In this document: one piece after another, positions 1 to 6,442 of the stretch
Layout of the letters: each line of letters opens with the position of its first letter
How positions within the stretch are numbered: the stretch's first letter is position 1
Source of the DNA: Methanobacteriaceae archaeon
GTDB taxonomy: Archaea; Methanobacteriota; Methanobacteria; Methanobacteriales; Methanobacteriaceae
Direction of reading: 5' to 3'
NCBI GenBank assembly: GCA_030693105.1
Contig: JAUYBK010000188.1
Location: forward strand, 1 to 11,877
DNA: 11,877 nt
Notes under the pieces: generated by a model
What the model saw: the letters and a program-made list of their open reading frames with translations, nothing else
The model's database searches: none
Told to the model about the DNA's origin: nothing
Made by a program: the position numbers and the translations under genes

Positions 1-933
1 GGCAAAAAGGAGAGTCACATAAAAAGCATAAGGCCTTTTCATGAATTTTCGGGACACCAGGTACACCACCACGGGCAGTGAAGAACCTAAAAATGCAAAG
101 AACACCTTAAACACGTACTCGGGGTTAAGACCAGAAAGCACCTGGTAAATGGTGGGTAAAATAGTAATACTAATACAGGCGTTGTAGGGGTTGTAGAAAG
201 CCTGCATATCCCAGTGATAGTTGGAAAGGGTTAACTGGAAACAGTGGTATTCGGTGTGCACATCCCGGCCCATAAGGTGGTATGAAGTTAAGCTGTGCAT
301 TAAGAGCAGGGATAGTCCAATAAGCCAGGCTGCCATAGGATAAGTGGCCGGGGGCAACCGTTTACGGAGAAAAGCCAGGACCACCAGGTAAGTAGGGATC
401 AAAAATAGCAACGCTAAAATAAGGGTGTTGTTTTGGGTCGTGTTCATGAGATAAGTGCCCATAATAGCCATAAGGGGGAATATGGCGGGGAATATAAGTG
501 GAAATAATAACCGATCCTTTAACTCCAACTTAAAATTAAACAACTGCCCTATTTGGAAATTTTCTTTCATTTTCCGATATGATAATAAAGTTAAAACTAC
601 TGTTATCAAGTTCAAAACCGTTAAAACTGGAATTAGTGATAAAGGCTGGTTTAAAAATGGATATAAACTGTTCAAAAAAAGGCCCAGGAATATCAAAATA
701 GAAACACTGATCCCCACGCTTAAAACTGCCTTTTTAGGGAAATTAATCTTCTCCAGCCCCAGGAGATGGACGGTTAAAAATCCGGGAACCAGGGTGAAGA
801 ACAAAAATGACAGAGATTCTCTTAACACTGGCACGTTTAACAGAACGGCCAAGTCAGTCAATAAAAGCAACGAAAATAGTAGGGCTAACCATTGCCCGGC
901 GGTGGTCTGCTTTATTTTTTCATTTATCTTCAT
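1..933 (-). CDS. DUF2206-type multi-spanning membrane protein, N-terminal 311 residues (runs off left edge)
   Basis: An open frame without a stop runs from an ATG at 931-933 to base 1, giving exactly 311 codons of a longer gene. The start is chosen because AGGAG (940-944) lies 6 bases upstream; an ATG 4 bases further up is out of frame and stops after five codons. The product is very hydrophobic, with likely membrane helices near residues 14-33, 40-60, 67-88, 98-118, 141-162, 169-188, 196-214, 276-294 and 300 onward. A polar loop at 221-250 contains GRDVHTEY, an acidic motif of the kind seen in the first outer loop of GT-C glycosyltransferases. The overall pattern matches DUF2206 proteins of Methanobacteriales, which are suspected polyprenyl-phosphate-sugar-dependent glycosyltransferases. 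It lies 70 bases downstream of two GT4 genes, which supports a role in surface glycan assembly. The family call is from recognition only; the catalytic role is inferred. Confidence 0.75.
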   Translation of the reverse strand, partial: MKINEKIKQTTAGQWLALLFSLLLLTDLAVLLNVPVLRESLSFLFFTLVPGFLTVHLLGLEKINFPKKAVLSVGISVSILIFLGLFLNSLYPFLNQPLSLIPVLTVLNLITVVLTLLSYRKMKENFQIGQLFNFKLELKDRLLFPLIFPAIFPLMAIMGTYLMNTTQNNTLILALLFLIPTYLVVLAFLRKRLPPATYPMAAWLIGLSLLLMHSLTSYHLMGRDVHTEYHCFQLTLSNYHWDMQAFYNPYNACISITILPTIYQVLSGLNPEYVFKVFFAFLGSSLPVVVYLVSRKFMKRPYAFYVTLLFA

Positions 934-1003
934 GCATGCTCCTCTTGATGTATAAGATTAAAGGTGATTTAATTTACATTAATAACCGTTCTAGATTAAA
1001 TAT

Positions 1004-2134
1004 CTACACTAACTCCTGGTAAATGTCATTGGTTAAGCGAGCTACCTTTTTCCAAGTATATTTATCTTCAACCAGCTTACGGCCACTTAAACCCATTTTA
1101 CAACTATTTTCTGAGTTCAAAACATTTATTATAGCGTCCGCCAGGGATTGGGAATCTTTGGGAGTTACAATGATACCTGAACCAGTTTCTTCTAGGTCCT
1201 GAGCTATTCCCACGATCTTGGTGCTGATTACTGGCTTGGCACAGGCCAGGGCCTCCAGGGCCACGATACCAAAACCTTCCTGGGCGGAGGATATGGATGG
1301 TAGGACAAAGACATCGCACTGATTGTAATAGTCGGGAAGTTTTTCGTCGGGAATGAATCCATGGAACTCCACGTTGTTCTCTAAACCCATGGAATTAACC
1401 TGTTCCTGGTAATAATTAATTAGATTTCCCTTTCCACCCACTATTAATTTAATGGGGGGTATTTTTTTTTTAACTATTTGCAAGGCTTCTAATAAATAGT
1501 CCAATCCTTTGTAGTGGTGGAATTCGTCCAGCACACTTAGGAAGAATAGTGTATTCCCCTCCGGGGAATTTTCCTCCATTGAGCAGGGAGCTGGCCGAAA
1601 TTTATCGGTATCCACGCCACAGGGTACCACCACGATCTTGTCCTGGAAATCAGCGAGGTGGGGTGAAAAGTGGCGATAGTTTTCCTGAATTATTATGATC
1701 CTATCCGCAGCTTTCAGGAGTAACTTGAGGCCGGTGGAATTATAAAAGCGTGCCACGTAATTGGATAACCCGGATCCAATTATGTCATTGTAATAGGAAA
1801 GAACCAGGGGTTTATTTTTAAGTCTAGATATTATCATACTCCAATCCGCATTCCAGGGAGTTGGCAAATGGGTGTGCATGATGTCGAAATCTTCCTGAAC
1901 AAGTTTTAGGGGCATGGTCCAGGTTAAGTTGGTGTTGGCAACTTTACCAGTAAAAGGGACCCTGGAAACTTTAACTCCATCTATTGTTTCTTCCCTTGTT
2001 TCCCCAGTTTCCTGGGCGCATACTACTTTCACCTGGTGACCCAATTTAACCAGTTCTTTGGAAAGATAATAAACATAGTTTTCAACCCCTCCCGTAAAAG
2101 GATAGAAACGCACCGGGGTTTGTAAGATTTTCAT
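1004..2134 (-). CDS. Glycosyltransferase family 4 protein
   Basis: This 376-residue protein has the usual length and two Rossmann-like lobes of GT4 (GT-B fold) retaining glycosyltransferases, which move a sugar from a nucleotide-sugar donor to a lipid- or glycan-linked acceptor at the cytoplasmic membrane face. The N-terminal lobe has the glycine-rich acceptor loop FYPFTGGVENY (residues 10-20) and an HTHLPT stretch (87-92). The C-terminal lobe has the donor-site lysine region HHYKGLDYL (206-214) and the E-x7-E motif in QEGFGIVALEA (E286 and E294). No membrane helix or signal peptide is evident. Its ATG overlaps the stop of the upstream GT4 gene by 4 bases (ATGA at 2131-2134), so the two are probably translationally coupled. 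Donor and acceptor sugars cannot be read from the sequence. Confidence 0.9.
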   Translation of the reverse strand: MKILQTPVRFYPFTGGVENYVYYLSKELVKLGHQVKVVCAQETGETREETIDGVKVSRVPFTGKVANTNLTWTMPLKLVQEDFDIMHTHLPTPWNADWSMIISRLKNKPLVLSYYNDIIGSGLSNYVARFYNSTGLKLLLKAADRIIIIQENYRHFSPHLADFQDKIVVVPCGVDTDKFRPAPCSMEENSPEGNTLFFLSVLDEFHHYKGLDYLLEALQIVKKKIPPIKLIVGGKGNLINYYQEQVNSMGLENNVEFHGFIPDEKLPDYYNQCDVFVLPSISSAQEGFGIVALEALACAKPVISTKIVGIAQDLEETGSGIIVTPKDSQSLADAIINVLNSENSCKMGLSGRKLVEDKYTWKKVARLTNDIYQELV

Positions 2135-3267
2135 TTAAGTACCTCACCATAGAACTGTTCTAGAGTGAGCGTTAGACGGTTCCAATCGTAGGGCTGAGCA
2201 TGAGATAAACAGTCTTCTCTCAAAGATTGACCCTTCTCCAGTGTTAACTTTATCTTTTTAGATAAATCTTGGGGGGTGGGTTGGGCTATGAATCCATTTA
2301 CTCCTTCTTCCACCAGATCACACGCCGCATTCATTGGATCTTCCACTACGATGGCGGGAATTCCTGATGCATTAGCTTCCACCACCACCATACCAAATCC
2401 TTCTCTTTTACTGGGAAGAACCAGAACTCTCGAGGATTTCATTAAGGACATCAAGTCGGGATGGTTTTTCATAAAACCAAGGAATTCTACATTTTTTTCC
2501 AGACCTAATTTTTGGGTTAACTGGACAAGATGTTCTTTTTCTGGACCCTCACCCACAATCAAGCATTTAATGTTAGGTATATCTTCTTTGGTTTTAATCA
2601 GGGATTCTATTAGTAATTTAACTCTTTTTTCCTTAATGAGTCTTCCTGCAAATAATATGTCCTGTTTTCTTTCAGATCCTTTGATTTTTTCAACATCGCT
2701 GATATTGATACCGGGAGTAATTAATTGCACCTGACTAATTCTTCTCACCTTAAGAAAGTCTCTTTTGGTTTTTGGTGAAATGGAAATTATATTGTTACTC
2801 AAATGTAGGGTTAAGAACTCTACAAATCTTCCAAATATCCCCAGAAACCCAATATATTCATACCAATAACTGCCCCATACTTCTAAAACGGTTATAACCA
2901 GCTTTGACCGCCCTAAAAGTGAGTGAAACCAGGCGATGAAAGATGAAAAGAAGGGAAATCCCTGGCAGTCTATTATATCAAAATTTTTTTTAAAAAGAGG
3001 CCTTAACAGTTTTAAAGAAAAGTATATGGCCTCTTTTATGGATCTGCGGCTGCCACTGTAAATAGGGGTGGGTTTACAAACTCCATGAAATTTAATTCCG
3101 TCCCGGATAATATCATCCTGGGTTTCGTCTGTCCACCACCAACCTATGGTATACCAGTGGACATCATGTCCACGGCCAGCTAACCTCCGGGCCAGTTCAT
3201 ATACCCTCACTTCGGCCCCTCCCGTTACCCAGGGATAGGCGGCATCGTAAATAAAGGCTATTCTCAT
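2131..3267 (-). CDS. Glycosyltransferase family 4 protein
   Basis: This 378-residue GT4 enzyme is the first gene of the two-GT4 pair. It shows the N-terminal loop YPWVTGGAEVRVYELA (residues 11-26), the donor-binding GRLIKEKR (208-215), and the E-x7-E motif in KREGFGMVVVEA (E289 and E297). The start ATG at 3265-3267 has GAGGA (3274-3278) 6 bases upstream. It shares only the general family fold with its neighbour, so the pair probably performs two successive, different sugar additions rather than being a recent duplication. The protein appears cytosolic or peripherally membrane-bound. An imperfect 12-bp inverted repeat lies just upstream of the gene, where promoter control would be expected. 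Specificity is unknown. Confidence 0.9.
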   Translation of the reverse strand: MRIAFIYDAAYPWVTGGAEVRVYELARRLAGRGHDVHWYTIGWWWTDETQDDIIRDGIKFHGVCKPTPIYSGSRRSIKEAIYFSLKLLRPLFKKNFDIIDCQGFPFFSSFIAWFHSLLGRSKLVITVLEVWGSYWYEYIGFLGIFGRFVEFLTLHLSNNIISISPKTKRDFLKVRRISQVQLITPGINISDVEKIKGSERKQDILFAGRLIKEKRVKLLIESLIKTKEDIPNIKCLIVGEGPEKEHLVQLTQKLGLEKNVEFLGFMKNHPDLMSLMKSSRVLVLPSKREGFGMVVVEANASGIPAIVVEDPMNAACDLVEEGVNGFIAQPTPQDLSKKIKLTLEKGQSLREDCLSHAQPYDWNRLTLTLEQFYGEVLK

Positions 3268-3285
3268 CTCTTTTCCTCTAAATAT

Positions 3286-3324
3286 TAATCAAAAATATAG
3301 TTTCAGCACGCGCTATATTGATTA
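3286..3324. repeat. Imperfect 12-bp inverted repeat upstream of the GT4 pair
   Basis: The left arm at 3286-3300 (TAATCAA, AAA, TATAG) pairs with the right arm at 3313-3324 (CTATATTGATTA) if three A residues bulge out. The arms are separated by 12 bases. The element lies 19-57 bases before the GT4 start at 3267 and contains TATA-like sequence on the minus strand (CAATATAG and CTATATTT). That position fits an operator overlapping a promoter, but the arms are AT-rich and may pair by chance. No T-tract follows it on the minus strand, so it is a poor terminator candidate for the GT2 gene. Confidence 0.35.
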
Positions 3325-3363
3325 AAATGTTTTCCCAGCAGGGTAATTTTTATTTAAACCTAC

Positions 3364-4491
3364 TCAATTATATTTGTCCTCGGGATTTAGTAGCAGCAAA
3401 CTTATAAACATACCGGAAAATATAGTCTGAATTCCCAGTAGGGATAGTATCATGGCTATAATAGCAATTTGAACCTCATAAAGCGCTCCAAACCCGGCAG
3501 TGCTCCAACTGTAAAGGACGAAAAGTCCCAGTATTATTCCTCCAGCTAGAAGTAACACTCCTAATAATAACTCTTTTTCCAGGGAATGGTAACTAATGAG
3601 TTTTTTGGTTACACCCGATCTACTGGAAACTCCATAGGCAACACCAAAGGCCCCAAAGTACTGGCCCGATAAAAGTAGCTGGTATCCAACCAACAGCAAG
3701 AGACCGCCTAGAATTAAAGAGTGCATTCTGGACAGTCCTCCTAACCATACTACACTGGTTAGTGTTAAACCCAGTATCACAGCTATAAATCCAGGTATAA
3801 CCAGAAACGGTCCGGGCCGGTAGAGCATCATAAAACGGAGATGTCTCCATCCATCTGAAAAAGAACTTAGTTTAGATTCTCCTTTTCGAGGGTAATAGGT
3901 TATAGGTACTTCTTCTATTTTCAATTTCTGACGGGATGCTTCGATTACCATTTCCGAGGCGAACTCCATCCCCGCGGTTTTAAGGTTTAACTTGTTCCAG
4001 GCCTCTTGGGTCATGGCCCGCATACCACAATGGGCATCCGAGATTCCGGTGGAAAATAGAGCATTTAGTACCCCGGTGAGAAAAGGATTCCCAATATATT
4101 TATGGAGGGCGGGCATAGCTCCTTTTTTTATTTCTCCTTTTAATCGGGAGCCCATGACAAATTCAGCATCGCCTTTTAAAATGGGTTGAATAAATTCGTA
4201 AATTTCACTGAAGGGATAGGTTCCATCGGCATCTCCCATAACGATAATATCTCCTGCGGCTTCGTTTAAACCTCTCTTGTAAGCATTACCATATCCCCGG
4301 TTACCTTCATAAATAACTCTGGCCCCGGCTTCTTCGGCTTCTTGAGCGGTGTTATCGGTAGAAGCGTTATTAACTACTAATATTTCGGTCTTCAGGCCCA
4401 TTTTTTGTAGTTTATCCACGGGCACGGACTGCACAGTTTTTCCTACAATACCTTCTTCGTTGAGGGCGGGGATAACTACAGAAATCTTCAT
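3364..4491 (-). CDS. Glycosyltransferase family 2 protein, polyprenyl-phosphate glycosyltransferase type with C-terminal membrane domain
   Basis: The 375-residue protein has an N-terminal GT-A domain of the dolichyl-phosphate mannose/glucose synthase type: SVVIPALNEE (residues 4-13), VVNNASTDNT (39-48), the metal- and donor-binding D-x-D in GDADGTYPFSE (D87, D89), GSRLKGEIKKG (114-124), and SDAHCGMRAM (151-160) with GMEF (174-177). Four likely membrane helices follow, near 229-252, 258-280, 305-328 and 340-368. This build is common in archaeal enzymes that load a sugar from a nucleotide donor onto a polyprenyl phosphate at the inner membrane face, making a lipid-sugar donor for outside glycosylation. 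The start has GTGAT close upstream (4495-4499), a match to the archaeal anti-Shine-Dalgarno sequence. It is separated by 96 bases from the GT4 pair and may have its own promoter. The exact sugar is unknown. Confidence 0.88.
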   Translation of the reverse strand: MKISVVIPALNEEGIVGKTVQSVPVDKLQKMGLKTEILVVNNASTDNTAQEAEEAGARVIYEGNRGYGNAYKRGLNEAAGDIIVMGDADGTYPFSEIYEFIQPILKGDAEFVMGSRLKGEIKKGAMPALHKYIGNPFLTGVLNALFSTGISDAHCGMRAMTQEAWNKLNLKTAGMEFASEMVIEASRQKLKIEEVPITYYPRKGESKLSSFSDGWRHLRFMMLYRPGPFLVIPGFIAVILGLTLTSVVWLGGLSRMHSLILGGLLLLVGYQLLLSGQYFGAFGVAYGVSSRSGVTKKLISYHSLEKELLLGVLLLAGGIILGLFVLYSWSTAGFGALYEVQIAIIAMILSLLGIQTIFSGMFISLLLLNPEDKYN

Positions 4492-4556
4492 AAAATCACT
4501 CTATATATCTTAAACCTTTAATTTTATCATTATTCTTTTTTATTGGGAGTTCATGA

Positions 4557-4565
4557 GATATAAGC
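4557..4565 (-). promoter_or_regulatory. Possible TATA box for the GT2 gene
   Basis: The minus strand reads GCTTATATC about 66 bases before the GT2 start codon, with an AT-rich stretch above it. A transcript beginning about 25 bases downstream would have a leader of roughly 40 bases that includes the GTGAT ribosome-binding match. It is an AT-rich match only. Confidence 0.3.
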
Positions 4566-4596
4566 TTTTAAAAATGAAAGTATGCAGCTTTTTTTT

Positions 4597-4863
4597 TTAA
4601 ACGGACCCCCGGTAGAAAAGTAGGTAAGACACTACCATAAGTATAATGGCCAGGATAACTGCGGTGACAGTCATACCTTTGTCAGAGCCAAAGATAATAG
4701 GTATGGGTCCAATCAGTACTACCCCGCCGGCCTTTACGTTAGAGGTGTCTTCGGTTCCATTGCCTTTCCCCGATGTTTGTAGGGCAGAACCCACCACTAG
4801 TAGAACTATCCCAATTATTATGGCGGTTGCACCTAACATTATTAAGGATTCTGCCCTGATCAA
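4597..4863 (-). CDS. TIGR00304 / DUF131 family small membrane protein
   Basis: This 88-residue protein has two hydrophobic helices (about residues 6-27 and 66-85) around a glycine-rich loop with VKAGGVVLIGPIPIIFGSDK (44-63). That layout is typical of the archaeal TIGR00304/DUF131 family, whose function is not known. The start codon is TTG at 4861-4863: it lies 4 bases after the stop of the upstream gene, and GAGTGAT, which overlaps that stop, serves as ribosome-binding site. The nearby ATG (4865-4867) is in another frame and stops at once. The spacing suggests co-translation with the 165-residue protein upstream. Recognition is by pattern; the start is the less certain part. Confidence 0.78.
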   Translation of the reverse strand: MIRAESLIMLGATAIIIGIVLLVVGSALQTSGKGNGTEDTSNVKAGGVVLIGPIPIIFGSDKGMTVTAVILAIILMVVSYLLFYRGSV

Positions 4864-4867
4864 TGCA

Positions 4868-5365
4868 TCACTCTTCTTTTATTTTAATTCGGTATTCCGT
4901 GGTTCCTTGATTGTCTCTTTTATCCAGAAGCTCCAAGGAACACATGGAATCCAGGGATTTTCGGAGGTCGGGTACTAAACCATCCGGAAGATCAAGTCCA
5001 ATTAAATCTTCTCCATGGTTTGAAAATTCCATTAACTCTTTTAACCGGGATAAACTGACCCAACTATTAGTTTGACAAATAAAATTATGCAAAATGAGAA
5101 ATCGGAACATTTCCACTTCATCTTTTTCTTCCAAACTTACTTCTTCTTCTATTTCTCCTTTTATATTCCTGGCCAGAAATATTAAGTGCTTTACTTCAGC
5201 AGAGGGCACAATCATTATGACTTGCAGTTCCTGTGATATGAAGTAGCTTCCCCGGTTTATGTGGAGGCGGTCTTCCTGGATTAGGAGTCCTCCGACATCA
5301 TCTAAATATTCAACAAGTTCATCGAACTTGTAAACCCCTCCCTTAAATCGTATTATTCTGTACAT
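4868..5365 (-). CDS. Hypothetical archaeal protein, 165 residues
   Basis: I do not recognise this family. The protein is soluble and acidic, without a signal peptide or membrane helix. The N-terminal part (residues 1-70) looks like a small alpha/beta domain with alternating hydrophobic strands (YRIIRF, LQVIMIVPSA). A charged segment EIEEEVSLEEKDEVE (71-85) links it to a C-terminal half (about 86-165) that is mostly helical and ends in a strand pair, a layout compatible with a winged helix, although no clear DNA-reading helix can be named. It sits between a Tan1-like THUMP gene and a DUF131 gene, and its stop is 4 bases from the DUF131 start. A TATA-like box lies 40-50 bases upstream; the ribosome-binding site is weak (CGGGT). 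The open frame, its codon use and its packing with neighbours support a real gene. Confidence 0.7.
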   Translation of the reverse strand: MYRIIRFKGGVYKFDELVEYLDDVGGLLIQEDRLHINRGSYFISQELQVIMIVPSAEVKHLIFLARNIKGEIEEEVSLEEKDEVEMFRFLILHNFICQTNSWVSLSRLKELMEFSNHGEDLIGLDLPDGLVPDLRKSLDSMCSLELLDKRDNQGTTEYRIKIKEE

Positions 5366-5405
5366 GATACCCGGCCGATATTTTACTTCATAATGGTTAT
5401 TTGGC

Positions 5406-5414
5406 TATTTATAA
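5406..5414 (-). promoter_or_regulatory. Candidate TATA box for the 165-residue gene
   Basis: The minus strand reads TTATAAATA 41-49 bases upstream of the start at 5365, inside the 59-base gap after the THUMP gene. A transcript starting about 25 bases downstream would have a leader of under 20 bases. This is a good archaeal TATA match, but the THUMP and 165-residue genes could also share one transcript. Confidence 0.4.
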
Positions 5415-5424
5415 CAACCTTAAA

Positions 5425-5742
5425 TTATTCGAAAGCTTCCATAACAGTGATACCGGTTAAATCTCCTAAGAGTTCTAATTTTACCAACCAATGCGGTTTT
5501 TCATGGTCTATCTGAAGCTGGTATTTATTCATAATTTCATTTTCTATCCTGTTAATTAGTTCCCGACAGGAATTAATATAGTTTCCTGCCTGAATATGAC
5601 ATCTTACCGTGAAGGTGTCCCCTGCAATGGCTTTTGATTCTATAAACTTCAATGTGGTTTCGGTTATGGAAGTACTGGAAGTTTCTACCGTAGTTTCTAC
5701 AAAAGTTACCCTGTTTATTATTTTAGTGGGGGTTTTTGCCAT
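5425..5742 (-). CDS. Tan1-like THUMP-domain protein, C-terminal portion
   Basis: These 105 residues carry the core of a THUMP RNA-binding domain of the Tan1/THUMPD1 type: the strand-turn TFTVRCHIQAGNYINS (about residues 43-58), a helix RELINRIENEIMNK, then PHWLVKLELLGDLTGITVM (83-101), which parallels the nPeW-V-x-V-E-x-x-G-x-x-TGISVL signature of Tan1 proteins. Tan1 helps the acetyltransferase Kre33/NAT10 make N4-acetylcytidine in tRNA; archaeal relatives are assumed to bind tRNA. The ATG at 5742 has no Shine-Dalgarno sequence and falls inside the domain, and a 55-codon open frame with a strong ribosome-binding site ends only 10 codons upstream in the same frame. I therefore read this as the back part of a 171-residue protein cut by an in-frame TAA. 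Independent re-initiation at 5742 is possible but poorly supported. Confidence 0.7.
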   Translation of the reverse strand: MAKTPTKIINRVTFVETTVETSSTSITETTLKFIESKAIAGDTFTVRCHIQAGNYINSCRELINRIENEIMNKYQLQIDHEKPHWLVKLELLGDLTGITVMEAFE

Positions 5743-5772
5743 AGTTTGGAAGGTCTTTATTGGATTTTTTTT

Positions 5773-5940
5773 TTAATTCAACCAATACAGGTCTTTAAAC
5801 GGGGATTCTTTAATATAAAATGAACTTCCAGTCTCTTGAAGTAATTTTTCAAGTTCCATTATTCCTAACAGATCTTCGCCATTCCACTTGTTCTTCTGTT
5901 CGTCAAAATATACTAACATTTCAAACTTTTCATTTAACAT
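5773..5940 (-). CDS. Tan1-like THUMP protein, N-terminal portion ending at an in-frame TAA
   Basis: A 55-codon frame starts at ATG 5938-5940, with AGGGGAG (5948-5954) seven bases upstream, the strongest ribosome-binding site in this area, and ends at TAA 5773-5775. It has a strand (KFEMLVYF, residues 5-12), an acidic helix (DLLGIMELEKLLQETG, 23-38) and a second strand (SSFYIKESPFKDLYWL, 39-54), the pattern that opens Tan1-like THUMP proteins. After the stop the same frame continues as KKNPIKTFQTMAKTPTKI, which fits the usual 'dP...l...P...i' linker before the second half. The stop sits at the first bases of a run of ten A residues (minus strand), but a change of run length cannot remove it; one substitution (for example AAA or GAA to TAA) would explain it. 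The small size alone could also fit an independent gene, but the frame continuity argues against that. Confidence 0.6.
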   Translation of the reverse strand: MLNEKFEMLVYFDEQKNKWNGEDLLGIMELEKLLQETGSSFYIKESPFKDLYWLN

Positions 5941-5965
5941 ATTATTACTCCCCTAATAGATCAGT

Positions 5966-5974
5966 ATTAATATT
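5966..5974 (+). promoter_or_regulatory. Candidate TATA box for the plus-strand pilin-like genes
   Basis: ATTAATATT lies 27-35 bases before the ATG at 6001. No Shine-Dalgarno sequence precedes that ATG, so a leaderless transcript starting at or next to it would fit the archaeal TATA-to-start spacing. The match is AT-rich and unproven. Confidence 0.35.
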
Positions 5975-5982
5975 GTATTACA

Positions 5983-5992
5983 CTTATAAATA
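5983..5992 (-). promoter_or_regulatory. Candidate TATA box for the Tan1-like gene
   Basis: The minus strand reads TATTTATAAG 43-52 bases upstream of the ATG at 5940. Transcription about 25 bases downstream would give a leader of about 20 bases that keeps the AGGGGAG ribosome-binding site. It lies between the plus-strand TATA candidate and the plus-strand start, so the two divergent promoters would be interleaved. Confidence 0.45.
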
Positions 5993-6000
5993 ATAGTAAT

Positions 6001-6425
6001 ATGTTGAGTGTGGAATTAATGTTAACTTCAGTGGTGATGCTGATTATTCTGGCAGGAATGGTGGGCCTGGCTGAAGAAAGATCAAAAACAGCAGAAATTA
6101 CTCGGGAAGCTGCCGAGGCCAGGATCATTGCCGAAAAAATTGCACAGTCCCTGGAAGAAGTCTATGCCGGTGGGGAAGGCCATAGTATATTAGTAGAAAT
6201 GCCACCAACCATAGCCGGAGCTGACTACCGGGTTAAAGTCAATTTTTCCGGTGTTTTTGTGGATATGAACAATCGCAACGGGTTTAGCAAGTGTTCGGCA
6301 CCCCGCATTACCGGGCCATTGCAACCGAAGATCAATTGAAACTACTGCCCAACCGTACCTACCACCTGACCCACCAATGGGATGCCAAGGGCAATCATTT
6401 CCTGGTAATTAAGCTGGTTACTTAA
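6001..6425 (+). pseudogene. Class III signal-peptide (pilin-like) protein gene with a one-base frameshift
   Basis: The first frame opens with LSVELMLTSVVMLIILAGM (residues 2-20), a short-leader hydrophobic helix with a Glu five residues in, as in archaeal type IV pilin-like (class III) signal peptides. A helix rich in Ala and Glu (EAAEARIIAEKIAQSLEEVY, 37-56) and strands (DYRVKVNFSGVFVDM, 75-89) follow. Coding sense in this frame ends near residue 95. From 6288 the next frame reads QVFGTPHYRAIATEDQLKL through HFLVIKLVT and stops at 6423-6425, just before the following pilin-like gene. A TAG at 6285-6287 in the second frame places the break within about 6286-6288. One missing base would restore a single frame of 141 residues. 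The unrestored reading is 112 residues, ending at 6339. No Shine-Dalgarno sequence precedes the ATG, so a leaderless start is possible. Such proteins are cleaved by a prepilin peptidase and anchored or assembled at the membrane. Confidence 0.7.
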
Positions 6426-6442
6426 AAATGGGGATATTTACT

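Noticed and set aside
455..955. Plus-strand 166-codon open frame
   Set aside because: It lies opposite the DUF2206-type gene, is rich in Asn, Lys and Arg without domain structure, and has no ribosome-binding site. The minus frame has a clear membrane-protein pattern and good start.
4646..4978. Plus-strand 110-codon open frame
   Set aside because: It runs opposite the DUF131 gene and across its junction with the 165-residue gene. Its composition mirrors those genes and no start signal is present.
5773..5775. Recoded stop (pyrrolysine) in the THUMP gene
   Set aside because: Pyrrolysine uses TAG; this stop is TAA, so that recoding route does not apply.
5761..5775. Homopolymer length error as the cause of the THUMP stop
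   Set aside because: The TAA uses only the first two A residues of the run, so any run length keeps the stop, and changing the run by one base would break the downstream frame that now matches.
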